DNA from: an uncultured Actinomycetes bacterium | GTDB taxonomy: Bacteria; Actinomycetota; Coriobacteriia; Coriobacteriales; Atopobiaceae | NCBI GenBank assembly: GCA_900315165.1 | Contig: OMXZ01000018.1 | Coordinates: 1-60,709, forward strand | Direction: 5' to 3' | Length of the DNA: 60,709 nucleotides | Shown: piece by piece, positions 24,516-32,181 of the stretch | Layout of the letters: the number at the start of each line of letters is the position of its first letter | Numbering within the stretch: position 1 is the stretch's first letter | Program-made: the position numbers and the translations under genes | Notes under the pieces: generated by a model | Told to the model about the DNA's origin: nothing | Seen by the model: the letters and a program-made list of their open reading frames with translations, nothing else | Databases searched by the model: none

Positions 24516-25796
24516 ATGGCAAACATATATGAGCAGATGAACGCGGCGCAGCTCGACTTCGAGATTGCACACCTCGAGCGGGAGGTGGAAAAGATCCGGG
24601 ACAAGCACCTCGCGCTGGACATGGCGCGCGGCAAGCCCTCTCCCGAGCAGACGGACCTCTCGCGCCCGATGCTCGACCTCATCAATTCCGGCTCCGACTT
24701 GGAAGCTGCGGGCGGCACGGCCGCCAACTACGGCTTCCCCGACGGTCTGCCCGCCGCCCGCGCGCTGGCTGCCGACCTGCTCGGCGTCGACCCCGCGAAC
24801 GTGATCGTTTCGGGCTCCGCGAGCCTGCACATCATGTTCGACCTCGTGAACCATGGCTTTGTGAAGGGCGTCGCCGGCCACGAGCCCTTCTATAAGCAGG
24901 GTCCCGTCAAGTGGCTCTGCCCGGCCCCCGGCTACGATCGCCACTTCCGCGTGACCGAGTACCTGGGCTTCGAGAACATCCCCGTCCCCATGGGTCCCGA
25001 CGGACCCGATATGGACGCGGTCGAGGAGCTCGTGCGCGATCCCGCGGTCAAGGGCATCTGGTGCGTGCCCAAGTACGCCAACCCTACGGGCGTCGTCTAC
25101 TCCGACGAGGTGGTCCGACGCTTCGCTGCGCTCGAGCCCGCGGCGCCCGACTTCCGCATCTACTGGGACAACGCCTATCTCGTCCACGGCTTCGAGGACG
25201 AGGACGACCCCCTGCTCGACATCTTCTCGGCGCTGGCCGATGCGGGCAAGACGGACCTGGTCTACGAGTTCGCCTCCACGTCCAAAATCACCTTCCCGGG
25301 CTCCGGCATGTCCTGGGTCGCCGCCAGCCCCGCCGACATCGCCGAGGTGCGAAGCGCCCTGGCGGTCGAGCAGGTCGGCCCCGAGAAGTTCACGCAGCTC
25401 GCGCATGTGCTCTTCCTGCACGACGCGGCCGGCGTCCACGCACACATGCGCAAGCACGCCGCCATCGTCAAGCCCCGCTTCGACCTCGTGGCCGACAAGC
25501 TCGAGGCCGGCCTCGGAGGCTTGGGTGTCGCGACCTGGAGCCATCCGCACGGCGGCTACTTCGTGAGCTTCGACGGCCCCGAGGGCTCCGCAAAAAAGAT
25601 CGTGGCCACGATGGCCGACCTCGGCGTCAAGATGACCGGTGCCGGCGCGACCTGGCCCGGCGGCGTCGACCCCCGCGACACCAACATCCGTATCGCCCCG
25701 ACCTATCCGTCCCTTGAGGACCTCGGGGCGGCGCTCGACGTCTTCGTCACGGTCGTCAAGCTCGTCTCGGCCCGGCTGGCGCGCGAGGCCGCGTAG
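24516..25796 (+). CDS. Aspartate aminotransferase, MocR-like (class Ic) type
   Basis: A 426-residue PLP-dependent fold-type I aminotransferase. It most resembles the aspartate aminotransferases first described in Corynebacterium, which form their own group beside MocR proteins. Motifs are DMARGKPSPEQTDLSRPMLD, then GSASLHIMFDLV, then CVPKYANPTGVVYSDE, then IYWDNAYLVHGF, and the PLP lysine in FASTSKITFPGSG. The C-terminal IRIAPTYPSLEDL contains the substrate-carboxylate Arg. A TATACT (24475-24480) may be its -10 box. A good terminator follows at 25847. Confidence 0.88.
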   Translation: MANIYEQMNAAQLDFEIAHLEREVEKIRDKHLALDMARGKPSPEQTDLSRPMLDLINSGSDLEAAGGTAANYGFPDGLPAARALAADLLGVDPANVIVSGSASLHIMFDLVNHGFVKGVAGHEPFYKQGPVKWLCPAPGYDRHFRVTEYLGFENIPVPMGPDGPDMDAVEELVRDPAVKGIWCVPKYANPTGVVYSDEVVRRFAALEPAAPDFRIYWDNAYLVHGFEDEDDPLLDIFSALADAGKTDLVYEFASTSKITFPGSGMSWVAASPADIAEVRSALAVEQVGPEKFTQLAHVLFLHDAAGVHAHMRKHAAIVKPRFDLVADKLEAGLGGLGVATWSHPHGGYFVSFDGPEGSAKKIVATMADLGVKMTGAGATWPGGVDPRDTNIRIAPTYPSLEDLGAALDVFVTVVKLVSARLAREAA

Positions 25797-25846
25797 CGCG
25801 TACGGTATGCGCCGATATAAAACGGGAATACGGTTGCATGAGTAAT

Positions 25847-25879
25847 CCACGGCGGCTTCACGGAGTCGTCGTGGTTTTT
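25847..25879 (+). terminator. Intrinsic terminator after the aminotransferase gene
   Basis: CCACGGCGGC (25847-25856) pairs with GTCGTCGTGG (25865-25874) in a 10-bp stem with two G-U pairs and an 8-base loop, followed by TTTTT. Confidence 0.75.
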
Positions 25880-25926
25880 CTGTACAATGTGTGCTCGTCT
25901 GTGTCGATAGGAAGGCGAAGCGAGAC

Positions 25927-26835
25927 ATGGCAAACAACAAGAGCAGCAAGAAGTCTGTCTCCCGGATGAAGCCGGCGACCACGGCAAAGAGGGACGCCGT
26001 CGCCCAGGAGGCCGCGGCAAAGAAGGAACAGAAGAAAGGCCAGAAGCGCGATGTGAAGAAGATCGCGACCACCATCGTGATCGTGTTCTTTGCGATTCTG
26101 ATGGTCGTCTCGATGCTCCTGCCCTCCTTTGCCCAGGTCTTCTCGTCCAATAACCAGGCCCAGCAGGCGGAGGAGGAGACTGAGGCCCCGACGTACGGTA
26201 GCGACGAAGAGGTATCCGCAGATACCGATGCGACCAGCGTCGACGGTGTCTTCAACGCCTATGCCGACGAGATCTCGTCGCTGGAGAAAAAACTCTCCGA
26301 CGACCCCGACAACCTCGCCTACCTTCTCAACCTCGGCCAGGCCTACATGAGCGCCGGCTATCAGGCGGCCAACTACGCCAGCTCCGACCAGGACACGACC
26401 CGCATTTCGGACGCGTTCGACACGGCCATCGGCTATTTCGACCAATACCTCGAGTTGCAGGACTCCGCCGCGGTCAAGGTGGACCGTGCGCTCTGCCAGC
26501 TCTACAAGGGCGACACGGCAGATGCGATCTCAGCGCTGGAGCAGGTGACGACGGACTCCCCGGACTACGGCCCCGCTTGGGCCAACCTGGGCCTCGCCTA
26601 CGAGGTCACGGGCGACACCTCCAAGGCAAAGGCCGCCTACAAGAAAGCCGAGGAGGTCGATCCCGACGATACCTACGGCTCGTACACCTTTGCCGAGCAG
26701 CGCCTCACGCAGCTCTCACAGAGCGATGCGCAGGCGGCACAGGAGGCGGTCGGCGACACGACATCCGATGGTGATGGCTCGGATGCCACGGGCGTCTCCG
26801 GCCTCTCCCAGGCCCTGAACGGCAGTGGCAACTAA
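25927..26835 (+). CDS. Membrane-anchored tetratricopeptide repeat protein
   Basis: A 302-residue protein with a strongly basic N terminus (about 45 residues), one transmembrane helix at about 48-68 (TTIVIVFFAILMVVSMLLPS), a Glu/Thr linker, and a TPR region from about 105 to 270. Clear repeat units include NLAYLLNLGQAYMSAGYQAA and GPAWANLGLAYEVTGDTSKA followed by KAAYKKAEEVDPDDT. The C terminus is Asp/Ser/Gly-rich. It probably sits in the membrane with TPRs outside as a scaffold. TACAAT (25882-25887) may be a -10. STAS and Tat genes follow in the same direction. Confidence 0.82.
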   Translation: MANNKSSKKSVSRMKPATTAKRDAVAQEAAAKKEQKKGQKRDVKKIATTIVIVFFAILMVVSMLLPSFAQVFSSNNQAQQAEEETEAPTYGSDEEVSADTDATSVDGVFNAYADEISSLEKKLSDDPDNLAYLLNLGQAYMSAGYQAANYASSDQDTTRISDAFDTAIGYFDQYLELQDSAAVKVDRALCQLYKGDTADAISALEQVTTDSPDYGPAWANLGLAYEVTGDTSKAKAAYKKAEEVDPDDTYGSYTFAEQRLTQLSQSDAQAAQEAVGDTTSDGDGSDATGVSGLSQALNGSGN

Positions 26836-26852
26836 GCATAAGGAGTACAGCA

Positions 26853-27170
26853 ATGGCAGTGACTATCGATACCGTTTCTGAAGCGGACAAGATGCAGGTG
26901 AGGCTGGCGGGCGAGGTGGACGTCTCCAACGCCGATGAGGTGCGCGAGGCGCTCGCGGGCGTATTCGCGAAGGCCCCCCGGGCCGTCGAGGTTGACCTCT
27001 CGGAGGTGCCCTATATCGATTCGACCGGCATCGGCGTGCTGGTGGGCGCCGCCCACGAGGCGTCGGACGCCGGCGCCGCCTTTTCCGTGACCAACCCGCA
27101 GCACAACGTGGCCCGCGTGCTGTCGTTGCTCGACGTGGCGGACAAACTCGGTGTCCGCACCACCGACTAA
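26853..27170 (+). CDS. STAS domain anti-sigma factor antagonist
   Basis: A 105-residue single STAS domain. LAGEVDVSNADEVREAL and VDLSEVPYIDSTGIGVLVGA are the classical anti-anti-sigma blocks, with the phosphorylatable Ser in the IDSTG motif. Such proteins bind an anti-sigma kinase when unphosphorylated and so free a sigma factor. No kinase or sigma factor lies in this window. It starts 17 bases after the TPR gene with AAGGAG as ribosome binding site, and is followed 36 bases later by the Tat genes. Confidence 0.87.
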   Translation: MAVTIDTVSEADKMQVRLAGEVDVSNADEVREALAGVFAKAPRAVEVDLSEVPYIDSTGIGVLVGAAHEASDAGAAFSVTNPQHNVARVLSLLDVADKLGVRTTD

Positions 27171-27206
27171 GATATTCCCGAGGGACGTCAAAAGAAGGGA
27201 TCCCGC

Positions 27207-27758
27207 GTGTTTGGCATAGGTTCCAACGAGCTGCTCATCATACTGCTCTTCGCCTTCCTGCTCTTTGGCCCGGACAAGCTGCCGGGCATGGGCAGGACGA
27301 TCGGGCGCGCCCTGCGTCAGTTCCGCGAGGCGCAGGAGGGTTTCACCTCGGTCGTGCAGTCCGAGGTCGTCGACCCGCTGACTGAGGCGATCAATGACCC
27401 CGAGGCCGCCAAGAAGAAGCGTGAGGCCGCCAAGGCAGGTGCCGAGGAGGATGCCGATCTCGAGGAGGCGCCGCACGTCGCCGAGCACGAGGAGACGTTC
27501 GCCGAGCGTCGCGCCCGTCTCAAGAGGGAGAAGGAGGAGCGCGAGGCCGCCGCGGCAGAGGCTGCGGACGAGAGCGACGGAAAACCTGCTCCCGAGACAG
27601 GCGCCGCTGCTTCCGATGACGACTCCGACCTCGACTCCGATGCAGATGCCGATGCGGACTCCGACGCCGACGTGCCCGCGCCCGAGCCGGCCAAGCCCGA
27701 CACGAGCGCCGCGGCCCTGTACTCGCTCACTCCCAGGAAGGAGGAAGGGGACGAATAA
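27207..27758 (+). CDS. Sec-independent translocase TatA/TatB family protein
   Basis: A 183-residue TatA/B-family protein with GTG start. The N-terminal helix is FGIGSNELLIILLFAFLLFG, followed by PDKLPGMGRTIGRALRQFRE, the conserved hinge and amphipathic helix. The long C-terminal tail is highly charged and acidic, with an SD-type repeat run near the end. The length suits TatB, but the LLFGPDKLP hinge is common to both TatA and TatB, so I leave the symbol open. It precedes tatC by 18 bases. Together they would export folded proteins. Confidence 0.88.
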   Translation: MFGIGSNELLIILLFAFLLFGPDKLPGMGRTIGRALRQFREAQEGFTSVVQSEVVDPLTEAINDPEAAKKKREAAKAGAEEDADLEEAPHVAEHEETFAERRARLKREKEEREAAAAEAADESDGKPAPETGAAASDDDSDLDSDADADADSDADVPAPEPAKPDTSAAALYSLTPRKEEGDE

Positions 27759-27776
27759 GTCGCGTCCCCGACGCTT

Positions 27777-28571
27777 ATGCCTGTAGGACCAGCACGCATG
27801 CCGCTGATGGACCACCTCGGTGAGCTCCGTCGGCGCCTGACCATCATCGTGGTGTCGGTGCTTGCCACCACGCTCGTCGTCTATTTCGCCACCCCGACCC
27901 TCATCGACATACTGATGGATGCCATTCGCAATGCCCTTCCCAAGGGTACCGAGCTCACGGTGCTTACCGCGCTCGGCGGCTTCGTCATCCGCTTCAAGGT
28001 CGCGCTCTTCTTCGGCGCGATCGTCTGCACGCCGATCATCGTCTGGGAGATTATGGGCTTCATCCTGCCCGCCCTCAAGGAGAAGGAGCGGCGTTGGGTC
28101 GTGCCGACCGTCGGTGCGATGATTGCCCTCTTTTTCATTGGTATGATTTTCTGCTATTTCATCATCTTGCCTGCTATGTTCGGATGGCTGGTCGATCAGA
28201 CGACGGCCTTCGCCTCAGCGACCGCCAACGCGGAGGACTATCTCGACATCATGCTGCTCACCGAGGTTGCTTTCGGCGTGATGTTCCAGCTGCCGCTCGT
28301 GATCTTCTATCTGTCGGTGCTGCATGTGGTCCCCTATGCTACCTTCCGCGGCAACTGGCGCTATGTGTACGTGATTCTGCTGACCCTTTGCGGCGTCTTC
28401 ACGCCCGACGGGTCGCCCGTCACCATGTTCCTCATGTATCTCCCGATGCTCTTGCTGTACGAGATCTCGCTTGCCGTCGCCCGCCGGGTGATCACCCAGC
28501 GCGACGGCAAGGCCGCCCTCAAATGGACGCGCGAGGACTATGAGGAGCACGCCTTTACCGACGAAGACTAA
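27777..28571 (+). CDS. tatC: Sec-independent translocase TatC
   Basis: A 264-residue polytopic protein with about six transmembrane helices, the signal-peptide receptor of the Tat pathway. MDHLGELRRRLTIIVVSVLA at the N terminus is the TatC signature, and FVIRFKVALFFGAIVCTPII and LTEVAFGVMFQLPLVIFYL are further family segments, the latter with the conserved Glu. The start at 27777 lacks a strong SD, so the ATG at 27798 or 27807 could also serve. It lies 18 bases after the TatA/B gene and 24 before the topoisomerase gene. Confidence 0.93.
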   Translation: MPVGPARMPLMDHLGELRRRLTIIVVSVLATTLVVYFATPTLIDILMDAIRNALPKGTELTVLTALGGFVIRFKVALFFGAIVCTPIIVWEIMGFILPALKEKERRWVVPTVGAMIALFFIGMIFCYFIILPAMFGWLVDQTTAFASATANAEDYLDIMLLTEVAFGVMFQLPLVIFYLSVLHVVPYATFRGNWRYVYVILLTLCGVFTPDGSPVTMFLMYLPMLLLYEISLAVARRVITQRDGKAALKWTREDYEEHAFTDED

Positions 28572-28595
28572 GCCCACCCATTCGGAGGAAACGTC

Positions 28596-31142
28596 GTGAA
28601 GCTAGTCGTTACCGAGAAAAACGATGCAGCACAGCAGATCGCGCGTCTCTTGTGCGACGTGGGCCGTCCCAAGGCGGACAAGGTCTACAACACGCCCATC
28701 TACCGTTTCACCCATGGGGGCGACGAGTGGGTCACAATCGGTCTGCGCGGCCACATCATGGCGCCTGACTTCCCGCCGGCGCTCAAGTACAGCGCATCCG
28801 AGGGCTGGTACGGCGAGACGGCCGATGGCGAGCACATCCCTGCCGACCTGCCCGACACGCTCGACCGCCCGCCCTACAGCTCCAAGCGCAAGCCCTACCT
28901 CGCGGACGGCATCGACATCAAGGGCTGGAAGGTCCCGAGCCTGCCCTATCTCGTGTGGGCCCCGATCGAGAAGCAGCCCGCCGAGAAGGAGATCATCCGC
29001 TCGCTTAAGAACCTGGCCAAGAAGGCCGACTTCATCGTGATCGGCACGGACTTCGACCGCGAGGGCGAGCTGATCGGTTCCGACGCTTTGCGCCAGATCC
29101 GCGACGTCGCGCCCGACACCGAGGTCGCCCGCGCCCGCTACTCCGCCTTCACCAAGGCAGAGATCGACCATGCCTTCGCCAATCTCGTCCCGCTCGACCA
29201 GGACCTGGCCGACGCCGGTGAGAGCCGCCAGTACATCGACCTCATCTGGGGCGCCGTGCTGACGCGCTACCTCACCATGGCCAAATATGGCGGCTTCGGC
29301 AATACCCGCCCCGCCGGCCGCGTGCAGACCCCGACCCTGGCCCTGGTGGTCGCCCGCGAGCGCGAGCGCCAGGCCTTCGTCCCCAAGGACTACTGGGTCA
29401 TCGCGGGCAGCGCCAAGCGCCCCAAGGACGACGAGGACGCCGCCTTCAAGATCACGCATCCCGGCCACGGAACCAAGAAGGACGGCCGCTTCTGGAACGA
29501 GGGCGAGGCCAATGCGACCTACGACCGGGTCAAGGACGCCAAGACGGGCACCGTGGCTTCGGTCGAGAAGAAGAGCCGCACCGTGCGCCCGCCCGTTCCC
29601 TTCAACACGACCTCATTGCAGACCGCCGCGGCGGGGGAGGGCATCTCGCCGGCGCGCACGATGCGTCTGGCCGAGTCGCTCTACATGGACGGCCTCATCT
29701 CGTACCCTCGTGTCGACAACACGGTCTATCCCTCCTCGCTCGACCTGCGCGATGTCGTGAAGACTCTCTCCGCGGTGCCCAATTACCGCGAGGTCGCTAC
29801 CGCCCTGCTGCATCGCGACAAGCTCACGGCAACGCGCGGCAAGCAAGAAACCACCGACCACCCGCCCATCTACCCCACGGCGGCGGCCGATCCCGACAAG
29901 CTCGAGCCCGCGGCCTGGAAGCTCTACAACCTGATTGCCCGTCGCTTCCTCGCAACGCTGTCTGATCCGGCCGTGGTGGAGGACACCAGGGTCGAGATCG
30001 ATATCGCGGGCGAGACCTTCCGCGCCTCCGGCTCCGTGCTCGCGCGTGCGGGCTTCCGCGCCATCTACCCCTATGGCCTGCGCAAGGACGAGCAGCTGCC
30101 CGTGCTGATGCAGGGTGACACGGTGGACATCCTCGGCATCATCGAGGACCATAAGCAGACCGAGCCGCCCGCGCGCTACAGCCAGGGCCGTCTCATCCAG
30201 GAGATGGAGAAGGCAGGCCTCGGCACCAAGTCGACCCGTGCCTCCATCATCCAGCGTCTCTACGATGTGAAGTACCTCAAGAACGACCCCGTCGAGCCCA
30301 GCCAGCTGGGCATGGCCGTAATCGACGCCCTCTCGACCTACGCGCCGCACATCACGACCCCCGACATGACCGCCGAGCTCGAGGGCGACATGACCAAGGT
30401 GGCCGAGGGCCACGAGACTCAGCAGCAGGTCGTCGACCACTCGCGCGCCCTGCTCGCGAGCATGATGGACGGCTTGATCGACCACAAGGACGACCTGGGC
30501 GAGGCCATCTCGGACGCTGTGACCGCCGACGCCAAGGTCGGCGTCTGCCCCAAGTGCGGCAAGGACCTCGTGATGAAGCACTCTGCCAAGACCCGTTCGA
30601 GCTTCATCGGCTGCATGGGCTGGCCCGACTGCGATGTCACCTACCCGGTTCCGACCGGTCGCATCGAGCCGCTCGAGGGCGATGCGGGCGTCTGTCCGGA
30701 ATGCGGCGCCCCGCGCGTGAAGGTTCACCCCTTCCGCTCGCGTGCCTATGAGATCTGCGTGAACCCCCAGTGCCCGACTAATGTGGAGCCCGACGTGGTG
30801 GTGGGAGAGTGCAAGACCTGTGCCGAGATGGGCCGCGTGGGCCAGCTGATCGCGCATAAGTCCGAACGTACGGGCAAGCGCTTTATCCGCTGCTCCAACT
30901 TCGACGAGTGCGGCACGAGCTACCCGCTGCCCCAGCGCGGCAAGCTTGAGGCCACGGGCGAGACCTGCCCCGACTGCGGCGCGCCCATGGTCATCGTGCA
31001 CACGCAGCGCGGACCCTGGAAGCTCTGCGTCAACATGAACTGCCCGGCCAAGGAGAAGAAGACCGCGACGCGAGGACGCTCCGCCAAGAGTTCCGGTGGC
31101 CGCAAGCGCACGTCTTCGGCGTCCAAGGAAGCGCGTAAGTAA
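28596..31142 (+). CDS. topA: Type IA DNA topoisomerase with four C-terminal zinc fingers
   Basis: An 848-residue type IA topoisomerase that relaxes negative supercoils. The TOPRIM domain is at the N terminus (VVTEKNDAAQQIARLL; VIGTDFDREGELIG). The SRQYIDLIWGAVLTRYLT helix and GRVQTPTLALVVARERE segment follow. The active-site Tyr is in GLISYPRVDNTVYP. From about residue 650 come four Cys4 zinc fingers, starting CPKCGKD, CPECGAP, CKTCAEM and CPDCGAP, and a basic tail. The overall style is closer to archaeal-type TopA/TopB than to E. coli TopA. The start is GTG, preceded by GGAGG. The position after tatC suggests co-transcription. Confidence 0.9.
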   Translation: MKLVVTEKNDAAQQIARLLCDVGRPKADKVYNTPIYRFTHGGDEWVTIGLRGHIMAPDFPPALKYSASEGWYGETADGEHIPADLPDTLDRPPYSSKRKPYLADGIDIKGWKVPSLPYLVWAPIEKQPAEKEIIRSLKNLAKKADFIVIGTDFDREGELIGSDALRQIRDVAPDTEVARARYSAFTKAEIDHAFANLVPLDQDLADAGESRQYIDLIWGAVLTRYLTMAKYGGFGNTRPAGRVQTPTLALVVARERERQAFVPKDYWVIAGSAKRPKDDEDAAFKITHPGHGTKKDGRFWNEGEANATYDRVKDAKTGTVASVEKKSRTVRPPVPFNTTSLQTAAAGEGISPARTMRLAESLYMDGLISYPRVDNTVYPSSLDLRDVVKTLSAVPNYREVATALLHRDKLTATRGKQETTDHPPIYPTAAADPDKLEPAAWKLYNLIARRFLATLSDPAVVEDTRVEIDIAGETFRASGSVLARAGFRAIYPYGLRKDEQLPVLMQGDTVDILGIIEDHKQTEPPARYSQGRLIQEMEKAGLGTKSTRASIIQRLYDVKYLKNDPVEPSQLGMAVIDALSTYAPHITTPDMTAELEGDMTKVAEGHETQQQVVDHSRALLASMMDGLIDHKDDLGEAISDAVTADAKVGVCPKCGKDLVMKHSAKTRSSFIGCMGWPDCDVTYPVPTGRIEPLEGDAGVCPECGAPRVKVHPFRSRAYEICVNPQCPTNVEPDVVVGECKTCAEMGRVGQLIAHKSERTGKRFIRCSNFDECGTSYPLPQRGKLEATGETCPDCGAPMVIVHTQRGPWKLCVNMNCPAKEKKTATRGRSAKSSGGRKRTSSASKEARK

Positions 31143-31174
31143 GCCCGCGTGGCGAATAATCTGTCTTATCAGCT

Positions 31175-31209
31175 CATCTACCTGCGTTTATAAGAACCGC
31201 AGGTAGATG
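31175..31209. repeat. Perfect 12-bp hairpin downstream of topA
   Basis: CATCTACCTGCG (31175-31186) and CGCAGGTAGATG (31198-31209) form a perfect stem with an 11-base loop, 35 bases after the topoisomerase stop. No T-tract follows, so it is not a classical terminator. The left arm recurs at 31681-31691. Confidence 0.7.
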
Positions 31210-31442
31210 ATGCCGTTAGAATGGCCGAGAATGGGCGGAAGAGCTTCCCTCCGACCTTTTTGACCATTTGTTCGGCGGCAGGTCCTCAGACGCTATCTCA
31301 GCCCCTCTGCTGGTGTTTGCGCAGGTAAATCATGTGGTTCAAACCGGAGGCTTTCGCGGGCTGTAGCGAGTTCGAAAATGCCCTATCTGGCCGGGTGTCG
31401 GATCTCACCCCAATTGCAGACCATCTACCAGCAGTTTCTTAG

Positions 31443-31613
31443 GTGTTCTTTATCGCTAGGGCTCGTATCAAGCTATATTTTCGGGCAGCTGACCTGCGGC
31501 GCAAGGGAGCTGTCATTAACGCATGCCGTGTTTTGAGGCCGAAAAAGTACCGCAAAGAGAGTTATGTATTTTACAAAATGCCTGATGAAATATCAAAATC
31601 TGTAAGGAAATAA
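31443..31613 (+). pseudogene. Possible gene remnant, 56 codons
   Basis: A GTG-started frame in the low-GC gap. The C-terminal half reads like real protein: ACRVLRPKKYRKESYVFYKM followed by a Lys-rich end. No SD, no recognised family. It could be the tail of a lost mobile gene or chance. Confidence 0.2.
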
Positions 31614-31803
31614 CGGAAAATGCGGTAGATTTTTGGGTCTAAATCGGTCATACGTGTTGTATGAAACACGAGGGCAATGGCATCTACCTGCAGTTCAGCA
31701 AAATGGGCATTCCCAACGTGTTACAGCTGCCAGTGCGCCTCACGCGCTCTGTTAAGATGGGCGGCGTCAAGTGGCGCTACGCCATCCCAAGGAAGGGGAG
31801 ATC

Positions 31804-32181
31804 ATGGCACAGTCAGACGATCCAGTCGAGCTTTTTGATTTGCATGTCGCCCATATCGGCATCAATACCGACAGTCCCGAGGAGGCTGATGCCGTCGCGG
31901 CCCAGTTCGAGACGCTGATGGGCCTGCCTGCGCGCCACCCGGCTCCCATCTCCACCTTCGCGGGCACGCTGGTGGAGGTCATGAACAACGGCGGCCGCGG
32001 CGAGAAGGGCCACATCGGCTTCTACGTGAACGACATCCCCGCTGCCGAGAAGTGGTTTGTCGCCCGCGGCTTCGAGATCAACGAGGACTCGCGCGCCCTC
32101 AACCCCGACGGCACCACCCACCTGGTCTATTTCAAGCAGGAAATCGCCGGCTTCGCCATCCATCTGACTGAGGACAAGTAG
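31804..32181 (+). CDS. Stand-alone VOC domain protein resembling the C-terminal domain of bifunctional KDPG aldolases
   Basis: A 125-residue single vicinal-oxygen-chelate domain. The layout VAHIGINTDSPEEADAVAAQ, then STFAGTLVEVMNN, then GEKGHIGFYVNDIPAAEKWF, and VYFKQEIAGFAIHLTEDK closely follows the VOC domain fused to some 2-keto-3-deoxy-6-phosphogluconate aldolases. Here no aldolase domain is attached and none lies nearby. Metal-ligand candidates are His and Glu in the HIGI, VEVM and GHIGF segments. GGGGAG lies close before the ATG. The function is unknown. The 3' end overlaps the frameshifted tail of the diguanylate cyclase gene. Confidence 0.8.
   Translation: MAQSDDPVELFDLHVAHIGINTDSPEEADAVAAQFETLMGLPARHPAPISTFAGTLVEVMNNGGRGEKGHIGFYVNDIPAAEKWFVARGFEINEDSRALNPDGTTHLVYFKQEIAGFAIHLTEDK

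Larger units (their letters stand above)
31143..31803. other. Lower-GC intergenic gap, possible gene remnant
   Basis: A 661-base stretch, visibly less GC-rich than its neighbours, with no convincing gene. It contains the 12-bp hairpin at 31175-31209, a second copy of CATCTACCTGC at 31681-31691, and a diverged relative of the right arm (GCAGGTAAATCATG near 31321). A 56-codon GTG-started frame (31443-31613) in the middle looks protein-like near its end. The gap is probably the remains of transferred DNA. Confidence 0.5.

Noticed and set aside
31175-31209. Intrinsic terminator of topA
   Set aside because: The stem is perfect but no T-tract follows; kept as a repeat of unknown role.
31340-31400. 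tRNA-like T-loop (GTTCGA) in the low-GC gap
   Set aside because: No acceptor or anticodon stems could be paired around it; I found no tRNA or rRNA gene anywhere in the window.
31661-31918. 85-codon frame overlapping the start of the VOC gene
   Set aside because: No SD, composition changes midway, and it runs out of frame through the well-supported VOC gene.
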